From the IMG/VR virus record IMGVR_UViG_3300009502_002133, positions 1 through 21,527 of that record: a stretch of 21,527 nt of DNA; one strand, written 5' to 3'. Made by a program: the position numbers and the translations under genes. Every line of letters begins with the position of its first letter. Positions within the stretch are counted from its first letter, which is position 1. Positions 1-6,645 of the stretch are shown in pieces. The notes under the pieces were generated by a model. It did not search any database, was not told the DNA's origin, and saw only the letters and a list, made by a program, of their open reading frames with translations. This stretch comes from a virus.

Positions 1-179
1 AAGCTCGTAGAGCATCTTATCAGACTCACTAACGATGCTCATTCTATACCAATTGTTTTAACGCTAAAAGGTGGGTGGTTTTTCGGCTGGCATGGTGGGT
101 GGGTTTTCGCTTGACATTCACACCGCCTTATGCGATTGTTGGTGGTGTCCCGGCGAAAATTATAAAATTTAGAAAATAA
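1..179 (+). pseudogene. Remnant of hexapeptide-repeat acyltransferase, C-terminal end
   Basis: The last codons (123-179) read PPYAIVGGVPAKIIKFRK and then stop. This is the near-invariant C-terminal signature of left-handed beta-helix O-acetyltransferases that modify surface sugars. The frame upstream of it is closed by a TAA at 30-32. Family-like residues (TNDAHSIPI, then a KGGWFFGWHGGWVF stretch resembling KGxVxIGxxVWIG) appear instead in frame 1, which ends at a TGA at 112-114. The last beta-helix coils normally found between the VWIG motif and PPYAIV are missing. The reading is therefore a coding region broken by at least one frameshift and an internal deletion. Its position just before a glycosyltransferase fits a polysaccharide cluster. 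Sequencing error in the GGTGGG-rich tract could explain the frameshift but hardly the missing coils. The 5' part lies outside the window. Confidence 0.6.
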
Positions 180-205
180 CTTATACTTTTAATGAGTTGA
201 ACCCT

Positions 206-1357
206 ATGAATAATAACGAATACAAAATTGGTTTAGTGGCATTTTCCGACAACCCGGCCGGTACGATTCCATTGTCGAATCTGATAAACATTATCACTAA
301 CCTTTCCACAAACTCACATTGTATTATTGTTGAACCAAAGACCGCACAAAATAATATTGTCCGGCGGAACTTTAAAATTGATGTAACTAAAGTGAATCAT
401 GTTCAAGGACACTTCCCATTCAATAGAGTATTTAGTTATATTATTTCTCAAATTAAAATATCTTTTCATATATTCAGACTAAAGGCTCGTGTAGATACTT
501 GGTTCTTTTTTTTGGGGGATGGTTTACTCATCCCAATAATGATTGGCAAGCTATTAAGAAAAAATGTAGTTCTCATATTTGGAGGTTCTGTTGAGAAAGA
601 AGCAGAAATATCCAAACAAACACTTTATAAAATAATTTGCCAAATAAAAAAATTGAACTGTAGTCTTGTAACAAACATTATCGTTTATTCAGACATACTA
701 ATTGATAGCTGGGGACTGAGCCGACATCGAGAAAAAATTGTTGTAGCTCCCCAACACTATATAGATTTCCAAAAATTCAAATCAAACGAAAAATTTAATG
801 AAAAAAATAATCTAGTCGGGTTTATCGGCAGATTTAGCCAAGAAAAAGGCATCCTCAATTTATTAGAAGCTATCCCAGGTATATTAGAGATTAAACCGGA
901 TACAACGTTTTTGATAATAGGGAACGGCCCACTTTCAAAAATCGTGGAGAACTCCCCAGTTCTTCTCGAACATCAAGCACAAATAAAATTGATTGGTTGG
1001 ACAAAACACGACGATCTACCCTATTACATGAATCAACTGAAGGTAATAGTTATACCATCATATACGGAGGGTCTCCCGAATGTCATGCTTGAAGCCATGG
1101 CTTGCGGGGCAGCGGTATTGGCCACCCCTGTGGGTTCAATACCGGACTTTATTAAAGATGGAGTAACTGGTTTTATAACCGAAAACAATTCGAGCGAATG
1201 TATTTCCCGAAATGTCTTGCGAGTTCTGGGCGAACCACGACTCGAAATTATCAGCAATAACGGACATAAATTGGTTGAAAACGATTTCACCTTCGATAAG
1301 GTAGTGAATAGATATACAAAATTACTAGAAAGTTATAGGGTAAGCCTACATCGATAA
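206..1357 (+). CDS. Glycosyltransferase family 4 (GT-B fold)
   Basis: A retaining GT-B glycosyltransferase that would transfer a sugar from a nucleotide-sugar to a lipid-linked or polysaccharide acceptor at the cytoplasmic membrane face. The C-terminal half carries the family hallmarks: VGFIGRFSQEKGI (about residue 205), FLIIGNGPL (about 236), and the EX7E donor-binding motif E-GLPNVML-E followed by AMACGAAVLATPVGSIPDFI (from about residue 288). The N-terminal acceptor domain is divergent and AT-rich. I chose ATG at 206; an in-frame TTG at 197 would add three residues, and neither has a clear Shine-Dalgarno sequence. Length (383 aa) is normal for the family. It begins 26 bases after the acyltransferase remnant and converges on the minus-strand membrane protein. 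The sugar and linkage cannot be told from the sequence. Confidence 0.9.
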   Translation: MNNNEYKIGLVAFSDNPAGTIPLSNLINIITNLSTNSHCIIVEPKTAQNNIVRRNFKIDVTKVNHVQGHFPFNRVFSYIISQIKISFHIFRLKARVDTWFFFLGDGLLIPIMIGKLLRKNVVLIFGGSVEKEAEISKQTLYKIICQIKKLNCSLVTNIIVYSDILIDSWGLSRHREKIVVAPQHYIDFQKFKSNEKFNEKNNLVGFIGRFSQEKGILNLLEAIPGILEIKPDTTFLIIGNGPLSKIVENSPVLLEHQAQIKLIGWTKHDDLPYYMNQLKVIVIPSYTEGLPNVMLEAMACGAAVLATPVGSIPDFIKDGVTGFITENNSSECISRNVLRVLGEPRLEIISNNGHKLVENDFTFDKVVNRYTKLLESYRVSLHR

Positions 1358-1378
1358 AAATAACCAGTTGTGGCGGCT

Positions 1379-3073
1379 TTACCCCCTATGTGTAAATACC
1401 GAGAGTTCATTTGATTCATAGACTTTGTTTTCCCCTTGTGAAGTTGGCATCCCAAGTGTTTCCATCTGCGCTATAACTGACGTTCTGGGCGTTGGATAAT
1501 ACAGCCGCTCAAAAGTAATATCTGTTTTATTAATAATGATCCAATCAAATTTGGACAGGTCAACATTTTCTTGTTCGGAATCTCCTAAATTTTGATACAG
1601 TTCATAGATTGCATAACGAGAATACGAATTACTAATAACCTTCCCTTCAGAAAAATCAAGTGCTTTTGCGAGAGCATAATCAGAAACCGAGGTAGAGTAA
1701 GACAAGCCTTTCGCGTTCGAATCCCATGTCAACGGATCAATTCCAAAAATATTATAAAACATAAATAAAATGACTGACAAAAAGCCTAGTATTGCTAATA
1801 TTCTAGTTTTCGCTTTTAAAATTGCAACACATAACGGCCCGGAACCTAAAAGCCAACCATACATTAGGAACCTATCCGGAAACGCGCCCACCCCATATTT
1901 CAAAACGTACATTTGCATTAAGCCCACTATACCGCAAAGAAAAAGGTAAGTCGTAAATGAATATATTTCTAAATGCTTTTTCCCCCTATTAACCAGTTGA
2001 AACAACAATATAAACCCAAAGACCAAAAGAAAAGCGAAAAAACCATAAAATAAAATAAAACCCCTAATATTTTGTATCGCACCGACGGCAACCCCGGCCT
2101 TGCTTGCATATGTACCCATACCCCATTGGCTCACTGATAATAAATCTCGGGCAAATTTGGATAACGAATTAAGGGGTGTAGTAATCACATATCCCCAATA
2201 AAAAGTAATTCCAACGAAAGCAAAAGCCAAGAACACTGAACCAACCCGAGTTTCAACATTTTCCAATGATACCCGTTTCCTTACTAAACGAAGGTTCACT
2301 AACTTGCTGAAAATGAATTGAATCAATATAAAAACAAACAGCATGAAACTCGTTAGATGATGGCTAACAACTGTGACTATAAAAAAGAAAATTGCGAGAA
2401 CCATTCTAGAAGATGAATATGCCGATAATTTTGATGTGAAATACAGGTAAAGACAGCAAATTGCAAAGAAAAGCGCCAGTGTTTCGCGAATATATAACGA
2501 GCAAAATAAAATATATTGTTGAAGGCAAACAAGAAATAATGTTGCAAATAATGCAATTCTGATTTCTTTGAATATTTTCTTGTTGAAAAGATAATAAATG
2601 GGAATAAAAGCTAAAGAAAAAAATGCAGGCATCCATTTTGCTATTTCCAACATGGGCCAGCCAGTAACCAAAGCGACTTGAGCCCCTAAAACATGAATCA
2701 ATGGAAAATACGATGCGGGATTAATGTACTGTGGCGCTCCACGAATAAACCCAGTCGCTAAAATACCTTCTGCTGATACAAGATCGATATATGCATCCGA
2801 ACCATAAAGACCATAGATAGAAATTTGATAAACCAAATGAAACAAAAGGGCAGCTACTGCGATTTCAATTATAATTAGCATCTCGAACTTAGAAGATAAT
2901 TGAGTTCGAAATGACTGAAATACTACCGTGAAAATCAACAAACCTACTGAAACCCAGAACGCCCACAATGGCAGGCTAAACCCTTGTCTTACTGAAAGCA
3001 AATACCCAAGAAATAGTGTTGCAGATAGAAAATAAATAATCGTGGATAATAATTTTTTATTCCAAGCCGACAT
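1379..3073 (-). CDS. Multi-spanning membrane protein, GT-C glycosyltransferase-like
   Basis: A 564-residue protein with about a dozen hydrophobic segments through residue ~450 and a soluble C-terminal tail of about 110 residues. The first large loop after the second or third membrane segment holds GSDAYIDLVSAEG (around residues 91-103), with acidic residues placed where GT-C enzymes (PMT, ArnT, PglB/AglB type) keep their catalytic or metal-binding Asp. This topology is typical of polyprenyl-phosphate-sugar-dependent transferases or oligosaccharide-unit membrane enzymes. It lies 73 bases downstream of the methyltransferase on the same strand and probably shares its transcript. A polysaccharide polymerase (Wzy-like) is the main alternative. 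Family membership is inferred from topology and loop residues, not from a decisive motif. Confidence 0.7.
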   Translation of the reverse strand: MSAWNKKLLSTIIYFLSATLFLGYLLSVRQGFSLPLWAFWVSVGLLIFTVVFQSFRTQLSSKFEMLIIIEIAVAALLFHLVYQISIYGLYGSDAYIDLVSAEGILATGFIRGAPQYINPASYFPLIHVLGAQVALVTGWPMLEIAKWMPAFFSLAFIPIYYLFNKKIFKEIRIALFATLFLVCLQQYILFCSLYIRETLALFFAICCLYLYFTSKLSAYSSSRMVLAIFFFIVTVVSHHLTSFMLFVFILIQFIFSKLVNLRLVRKRVSLENVETRVGSVFLAFAFVGITFYWGYVITTPLNSLSKFARDLLSVSQWGMGTYASKAGVAVGAIQNIRGFILFYGFFAFLLVFGFILLFQLVNRGKKHLEIYSFTTYLFLCGIVGLMQMYVLKYGVGAFPDRFLMYGWLLGSGPLCVAILKAKTRILAILGFLSVILFMFYNIFGIDPLTWDSNAKGLSYSTSVSDYALAKALDFSEGKVISNSYSRYAIYELYQNLGDSEQENVDLSKFDWIIINKTDITFERLYYPTPRTSVIAQMETLGMPTSQGENKVYESNELSVFTHRG

Positions 3074-3146
3074 AGTGGTCCCTTATAATTTTATAATGAC
3101 AGCCCAAAATAAAGTCGAAACATAATTTGACACGCTAATCAATACA

Positions 3147-3935
3147 TCAATCGCGTATAGCAAGATAACCGCAACCGGGGAGGAGGATGTCCCCAATTAG
3201 CCCAGTAAAATCATTTAACTTAATAATGCGTAAAACAAACTTTTTGAAAACACTATATGATTCTGGTTGAATGAGGTCCCACCTGTCATACACACGATTG
3301 AATCCAATTTCTTTTAGTGCTTTCCTAGTCCCCCAGGGCGAAAACCAGTTAATTGCTGGTGTTTCGGTATAACCAACTAAACTTGGTTTATTTTTAAGCG
3401 TCCAGTTCATAACTCGCACCTTGAGTTTTTGCGGGTACCACGAAAAAAATGGGAAAAACCTTATTTCATCTTGCCGCGGACACATCACTGATGCTGTAGT
3501 AAAATAGAGGGCGCCCTTTGGTTTTAAAACTCGGGATATTTCAGCCAATACTTTGGGGAAATCTCTGACGTGTTCTAAAACCGATTCCCCAATAACCAAA
3601 TCGAATCTATTACTATCGTAGGGAATTTCTTCGGCATACCCACGTATGATATCTAAATGAATTCCCAAATTGTGCGATAATTGCTTTGAAACATTAATTG
3701 CATTCTCATTTGGTTCAATTCCATGACTTTGATAACCTAGTAATTGGCATGCGGCGACTAATTTTCCTTGCGCCGCGCCAATTTCCAGGATCGCAGCATT
3801 CCGATCTAAACTATAAAACTTCTGTATATTTCTAAGGGTTTGTACAACATCTTGTTTTGTTCGTGGAAACGTGGCTAAACAATAATCGAACCCCCGTTTT
3901 TCAGTAGCCGCATGCTTTTTTAAACTCATCACCAT
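3147..3935 (-). CDS. Class I SAM-dependent methyltransferase
   Basis: A 262-residue Rossmann-fold methyltransferase. Motif I is ILEIGAAQGK (residues 49-58), the ribose-binding acidic residue is in HGIEPN (about 71-76), and motif IV with the following helix is FDLVIGESVLEHVRDFP (about 111-127). Next comes RVLKPKGALYFTTASV, as in the Methyltransf_11 family. The C-terminal part is longer than the minimal domain and contains WFSPWGTRKALKEIGF, common in methyltransferases near glycan gene clusters. The N-terminus has two close ATGs (at 3935 and 3929 on the minus strand); I keep the first. Together with the downstream GT-C-like gene it forms a two-gene minus-strand unit, suggesting methylation of a glycan or glycolipid. 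Confidence 0.88.
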   Translation of the reverse strand: MVMSLKKHAATEKRGFDYCLATFPRTKQDVVQTLRNIQKFYSLDRNAAILEIGAAQGKLVAACQLLGYQSHGIEPNENAINVSKQLSHNLGIHLDIIRGYAEEIPYDSNRFDLVIGESVLEHVRDFPKVLAEISRVLKPKGALYFTTASVMCPRQDEIRFFPFFSWYPQKLKVRVMNWTLKNKPSLVGYTETPAINWFSPWGTRKALKEIGFNRVYDRWDLIQPESYSVFKKFVLRIIKLNDFTGLIGDILLPGCGYLAIRD

Positions 3936-4086
3936 AATATCGCGCCTCGCCGATTTTGGGATAGTGCAATTTCTATCATGAAAATTTATTTGCCCCCAAG
4001 ATTCCTAGTTCCTAACAATAATCGTTTCTATTCAATAATTCAAACGAAAACCAATACTTTATGCACTGGATAAAGTAGAACATTTG

Positions 4087-4100
4087 TGCTAATATTAGCA
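4087..4100. promoter_or_regulatory. Perfect 14-bp palindrome, possible operator
   Basis: TGCTAATATTAGCA is its own reverse complement. It stands alone in the non-coding junction about 300 bases ahead of the replisome organizer gene, in the divergent gap between that gene and the methyltransferase. Palindromes of this size often bind dimeric regulators, but no partner regulator or matching promoter is visible, so function is a guess. Confidence 0.3.
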
Positions 4101-4248
4101 TTAGTGAGTCAACAATATACGCAAGAGATCGCCCCCGGATTTCCCGCTTTTTTACATTTTATTTCTGCAATATGCACCTACGTTTTGGGGGTACGAGATT
4201 GCCATCCGCCCAGACGGACCATGCTCCCCGCAATGACAACGGGTGGAT

Positions 4249-4271
4249 GGGGGGGGTTGGGTGGGGAGGGG
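4249..4271 (+). other. G-rich tract able to form a G-quadruplex
   Basis: Within 23 bases there are four G-runs: a run of eight, then GGG, GGGG and GGGG, separated by TT, T and A. This satisfies the usual G3+N1-7 pattern. It lies at the composition break just left of the phage genes. Confidence 0.5.
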
Positions 4272-4403
4272 TACTGGGTCGGCTCTGGATCCCCCGAGGC
4301 ACGAGGCGCAAGCCTGAGAATAACAAAAAGATAATAAAAGTATGAGGGCCCGACAATAAAAAATATAGGTCGGGAATGACACAAACCCTCTAAAGGGGTA
4401 CAA

Positions 4404-5210
4404 ATGGCACGACCTAAATCGAATGCAGTCATGTACTTTGCCCATGACGTCGATGCTTCAACCAGCAAAACATTAACAGTAATCCAAAATAGTTTTGGAA
4501 ATGCAGGTTACGCGTTCTGGTACAAACTTCTCGAATGGCTCGGAGGTTCTTCAGAAGAGCACTCCTATGACGCAAGAGAGACTGCCGACCTCGAATTCAT
4601 TTCAAACAGGTGCGGAAGCGACCTTGAAACAGGAACGAAAATACTTCAGAAACTAGCGGATGTCGGAGCAATCGACCCTGTGCTCTGGGATCACCGGATA
4701 ATCTGGTGTCAAAATTTCATTGATCGATTAGAGGACCTTTACAAAAGAAGAGCCCGAGAACTGCCGCTTAAGCCGAGTTATTGTAACAATAACTGCCATC
4801 ACAAGGGGGTTATTGTCGAAAATACGGGGGTTTCTGTAACAATAACCCCACAAAGTAAAGTAAATAAAAGTAAAGAAAAGGAAAGTATACTAAATAAAAT
4901 CACACCTATTGTTATGTCTCATAAAGCACTTAATGAAAACTTCGTGTACGAAATGTTCGAGCAACACATCGGCGAACTTACACCAGCGATCCGTGAAGAT
5001 ATAAAAGCCAAGCTCACGAAATTCCCAGCCTCCTGGATTGCCGAAGCATGCAAAGAGGCAGGCAACAAGCCGCAGGACAGGTCTTGGCCTTTTGCATCGG
5101 GGCTGCTGGAAATCTGGAAACGTGAAGGCCGAACAGCGGAAAGCGGGCCGAGCCCGGGCAATGCGGATAAATATCATAAGGGCAAGTTCAGCCACCTGGT
5201 GAAGGGTTAA
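4404..5210 (+). CDS. Phage replisome organizer (Lin1244/Lin1753-type N-domain, DnaD-like C-domain)
   Basis: A 268-residue replication initiation protein that would bind the phage origin and help load the host helicase. Residues about 7-115 (NAVMYFAHDVDAS... FWYKLLEWLGG... ILQKLADVGAIDP... RIIWCQNF) match the winged-helix Lin1244/Lin1753 N-terminal domain as I know it. Residues about 175-245 (LTPAIREDIKAKL, then SWIAEACKEAGN and LLEIWKREG) have the DnaB2/DnaD-tail pattern. The linker (about 125-170) is low-complexity and is encoded by the iterated repeats described separately. ATG 4404 is preceded by AAAGGGG with good spacing. It is the first gene of the rightward phage block and is followed after one base by the next start. 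Domain assignment is by recognition, not search. Confidence 0.8.
   Translation: MARPKSNAVMYFAHDVDASTSKTLTVIQNSFGNAGYAFWYKLLEWLGGSSEEHSYDARETADLEFISNRCGSDLETGTKILQKLADVGAIDPVLWDHRIIWCQNFIDRLEDLYKRRARELPLKPSYCNNNCHHKGVIVENTGVSVTITPQSKVNKSKEKESILNKITPIVMSHKALNENFVYEMFEQHIGELTPAIREDIKAKLTKFPASWIAEACKEAGNKPQDRSWPFASGLLEIWKREGRTAESGPSPGNADKYHKGKFSHLVKG
4777..4905. other. Candidate phage replication origin inside the replisome organizer gene
   Basis: Two inverted repeats with shared sequence sit in the linker coding region. GTTATTGT at 4777-4784 faces ACAATAAC at 4786-4793, and GGGGTTATTGT at 4806-4816 faces ACAATAACCCC at 4839-4849. The 12-mer TGTAACAATAAC is also directly repeated at 4782-4793 and 4835-4846, 53 bases apart, about five helical turns. 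Immediately downstream, 4850-4905 is a nearly G/C-free, A-rich tract with AAAGTAAAGTAAATAAAAG-type direct repeats, suitable as an unwinding element. Origins inside the initiator gene are known for lambda O and similar phages. The function here is inferred from layout. Confidence 0.6.
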
Positions 5211-5211
5211 G

Positions 5212-5394
5212 ATGAAGATACCGGGTACCTGGCTCGCGGGTGAAAGCGGGAAATGCAAAAGAGGGGCTTGCGGCGGCAACCTCTACCTGGATTGGGACTG
5301 GCGAAAAAGAATCACAAAAAAATGCCTGTTGTGCTCGCGGGAGGAATCACTCACAAATGACGAGCAAAAGGATTTGATATTTGGCTCACGCTGA
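5212..5394 (+). CDS. Small zinc-ribbon-like phage protein
   Basis: A 60-residue protein starting one base after the replisome organizer stop. It has four cysteines at 15, 20, 38 and 41 (C-x4-C-x17-C-x2-C, with GACGGNLY after the first pair and CLLCSREE at the second), the arrangement of a zinc ribbon. Its 3' end overlaps the following gene by 14 bases. The tight coupling to both neighbours supports a real gene. Function is unknown; small zinc ribbons in phage early regions often bind nucleic acid. Confidence 0.65.
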   Translation: MKIPGTWLAGESGKCKRGACGGNLYLDWDWRKRITKKCLLCSREESLTNDEQKDLIFGSR

Positions 5395-5881
5395 TAACGA
5401 CGAAAGGACTGACCCGGAGGCACTGGCAGGTTATACGCCCCAGCAGGACCTCCGCTTCGACAGGAGCGATGTAATCTGGCTGCTCGCGATATTGCCGCAG
5501 TTGAGGCTCGGCAGATACCCGGCGGGGGACGCGGAAGCGAACAGGGAAGAGGGGAAAACCGGCGTGTCGGAAAGGGCACCTTTCGAAAACGCGGGACTCC
5601 TGGCCGCAGAGGTGGAAGAACGACTCGACGCCTGCGGAAGGGATGGGGTGCTGCTGGAACTGGTTTATACACTGGGTATCACGACGTCAAAGGCCGCGAC
5701 GCTGGCAGGCGAGAGACCAGAGAAGATGGCACGGAGGCTCGAAACGGCACTGGGGTACATCGCCTCGGGGTGGTGCAGGAGGTGGATATCATGCACAAGG
5801 TGCCTTACCAGGCCGAATTGCATGAAGGCTAAGAAGGGGAGGGCCGCGAAGAACTATAAGGACTGGAGGGGGCATAGATGA
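5381..5881 (+). CDS. Candidate HTH regulator of late phage genes
   Basis: A 166-residue protein from a TTG start at 5381 with AAGGA about 8 bases upstream. Its start overlaps the preceding zinc-ribbon gene. Residues about 88-130 (VLLELVYTLGITTSKAATLAGERPEKMARRLETALGYI) look like a sigma-region-4-type helix-turn-helix, as in phage late activators of the RinA/ArpU or DUF1492 kind. The C-terminus is basic and has cysteines at 132, 138, 141 and 147 (CRRWISCTRCLTRPNC), possibly a zinc knuckle. It is the last gene before a long non-coding leader with terminators and the terminase genes, exactly where late regulators usually sit. Family assignment is tentative and the start codon is uncertain. Confidence 0.55.
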   Translation: MAHADNDERTDPEALAGYTPQQDLRFDRSDVIWLLAILPQLRLGRYPAGDAEANREEGKTGVSERAPFENAGLLAAEVEERLDACGRDGVLLELVYTLGITTSKAATLAGERPEKMARRLETALGYIASGWCRRWISCTRCLTRPNCMKAKKGRAAKNYKDWRGHR

Positions 5882-5891
5882 GGGCGAGCTC

Positions 5892-5919
5892 TCAGCCTTC
5901 AGCTTTCAGCGATCAGCTG
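5892..5919 (+). repeat. Heptamer repeat TCAGCNN, four units
   Basis: Four exact-length units (TCAGCCT, TCAGCTT, TCAGCGA, TCAGCTG) follow one another without a gap. The conserved TCAGC core with two variable bases recurs in a second array at 6180-6214. Confidence 0.85.
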
Positions 5920-5920
5920 T

Positions 5921-6003
5921 TGATTTGTCGGCGCGATCCGCCCAGGTGGATTAAGGAAATGTACTTCGGATGTGTTGAGGGCACGGCGCGCCGTGCCCCT
6001 ACA
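5921..6003 (+). repeat. Dispersed repeat, long form, with perfect 20-bp palindrome
   Basis: This copy shares TTTGTCGGCGCGATCC, CCCAGG.GGATTA.GAAATG and the palindromic core with the tandem copies at 21225-21300 and 21434-21509. Its core, GGGCACGGCGCGCCGTGCCC at 5979-5998, is a perfect palindrome; other copies have CA in place of CG at the centre. It is a REP-like element rather than a coding sequence. Confidence 0.85.
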
Positions 6004-6048
6004 GATGCCGGGGACCGGCCTGGGATGACAACCCTGAACCCCGCAACT

Positions 6049-6112
6049 CGTGCCTGAATGCGGAGATGAAGAAAACAACCCACAGGCACGGAAACGCTTT
6101 GACTTACCCGTG
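6049..6112 (+). ncRNA. Possible structured leader RNA with competing stems
   Basis: CGTGCCTG (6049-6056) can pair perfectly with CAGGCACG (6083-6090). The same CACGG (6087-6091) can instead pair with CCGTG (6108-6112), so the two stems exclude each other. A terminator-like hairpin follows 25 bases downstream. This is the logic of an attenuator or a small regulatory RNA. I do not recognise a known riboswitch family and there is no covariation evidence, so the call is speculative. Confidence 0.25.
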
Positions 6113-6137
6113 AATTGGTGGTAGAGTTAAATAGTAA

Positions 6138-6176
6138 GGGCTGAGATTCCGCAAGGACTCCAGCCCGTTTTGTTTT
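6138..6176 (+). terminator. Terminator-like hairpin with GCAA tetraloop
   Basis: GGGCT-GAG pairs with CTC-(C)-AGCCC with one bulged C, and the apex TCC-GCAA-GGA forms a GNRA-capped stem. The hairpin is followed by GTTTTGTTTT. It could end transcripts from the early genes or a leader RNA. Confidence 0.65.
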
Positions 6177-6179
6177 AAC

Positions 6180-6214
6180 CAGCTAACAGCGTTCAGCAAT
6201 CAGCGGTCAGCAAG
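6180..6214 (+). repeat. Heptamer repeat CAGCNNN, five units
   Basis: CAGCTAA, CAGCGTT, CAGCAAT, CAGCGGT and CAGCAAG follow in perfect 7-base register. The last unit runs into the 5' arm of the next terminator. It is the same repeat type as at 5892-5919, so the two arrays flank the leader segment. Confidence 0.85.
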
Positions 6215-6245
6215 CCTCTTCTTTCGAGAAGGGGCTTTTTGTTTT
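6213..6245 (+). terminator. Rho-independent terminator ahead of small terminase
   Basis: AGCCTCTTCT and AGAAGGGGCT form a 10-bp stem (one T-G pair) around a TTCG tetraloop (6223-6226), followed directly by TTTTTGTTTT. It separates the early genes from the terminase genes; the small terminase start lies about 20 bases downstream, so late transcription must read through or start very close by. Confidence 0.85.
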
Positions 6246-6264
6246 ACCAAAAGGGGGATTAAAC

Positions 6265-6645
6265 TTGGCCATAGAAAAACTAAAGAAAAGCGAGGATGGC
6301 ATCATCCGGTTTAACCAGGGGCAATTGATCGATCTTGAAAAACTATTGGGGATGCAAGCCACCGACCAGGAAATCGCAGCCTGTTTCGGGATACACCGCT
6401 CCACATTGATAGATATCAAAAAACGAGACCCCGTTTTTGCTGAATGTTATACCCGAGGGAAAGACACGGGAAGGGCTTCGCTTCGCCACTTAATGTGGCA
6501 ATCGGCTTTGGGAAGCGAAACCCGCGAACCGAACATCGCCATGCAGATATTCCTTGCAAAAAACATCTTGGGAATGTCCGACAAACAGGAATTAACCGGC
6601 AAAGATGGCAAAGACTTCACAATCGGCATAGCGAGAGATGGATAA
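6265..6645 (+). CDS. terS: Phage terminase small subunit
   Basis: A 126-residue DNA-recognition subunit of the packaging motor. The N-terminal helix-turn-helix is ATDQEIAACFGIHRSTLIDIKKRDPVF (about residues 32-58). The central part AECYTRGKDTGRASLRHLMWQSAL and the C-terminal IAMQIFLAKNILGMSDKQELTG are typical of small terminases of this group, whose end contacts the large subunit. The start is TTG 6265 with AAGGGGG seven bases upstream; no upstream ATG is in frame. Its stop overlaps the large terminase start by eight bases, supporting translational coupling. Confidence 0.85.
   Translation: MAIEKLKKSEDGIIRFNQGQLIDLEKLLGMQATDQEIAACFGIHRSTLIDIKKRDPVFAECYTRGKDTGRASLRHLMWQSALGSETREPNIAMQIFLAKNILGMSDKQELTGKDGKDFTIGIARDG

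Larger units (their letters stand above)
3936..4403. other. Junction region between glycan genes and phage genes
   Basis: No convincing gene lies in these 468 bases. The first part is AT-rich like the left flank; from about 4130 it becomes mixed. It contains a perfect 14-bp palindrome (4087-4100), a diverged copy of a dispersed repeat of the form GAGATTGCC...GCAATGACA (4186-4238), a G-run tract (4249-4271), and inverted arms CCCGAC/GTCGGG (4349-4354 and 4369-4374) just ahead of the first phage gene. The composition break makes this the likely left edge of the prophage. I see neither an integrase nor a tRNA here. Confidence 0.6.
5882..6264 (+). other. Non-coding region upstream of the terminase genes
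   Basis: No gene fits in these 383 bases. In order it holds a heptamer repeat (5892-5919), a long copy of the dispersed palindromic repeat (5921-6003), a segment with alternative stems (6049-6112), a GNRA-capped terminator hairpin (6138-6176), a second heptamer repeat (6180-6214) and a strong terminator (6213-6245). In tailed phages the packaging site usually lies in or beside the small terminase gene, so a pac or cos site is also possible here, but nothing in the sequence proves it. Confidence 0.6.

Noticed and set aside
4086-4334. 82-codon open frame on + in the junction region, and overlapping minus frames at 4152-4468
   Set aside because: They run through the G-rich tract and the dispersed-repeat fragment, have odd composition (Pro/Gly/Trp runs) and no ribosome site; they are open by composition only.
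3936-4403. tRNA gene as integration site
   Set aside because: No cloverleaf-like sequence or terminal CCA context was found here or at 20410-21527, and no direct repeat long enough for an att core was seen by eye.
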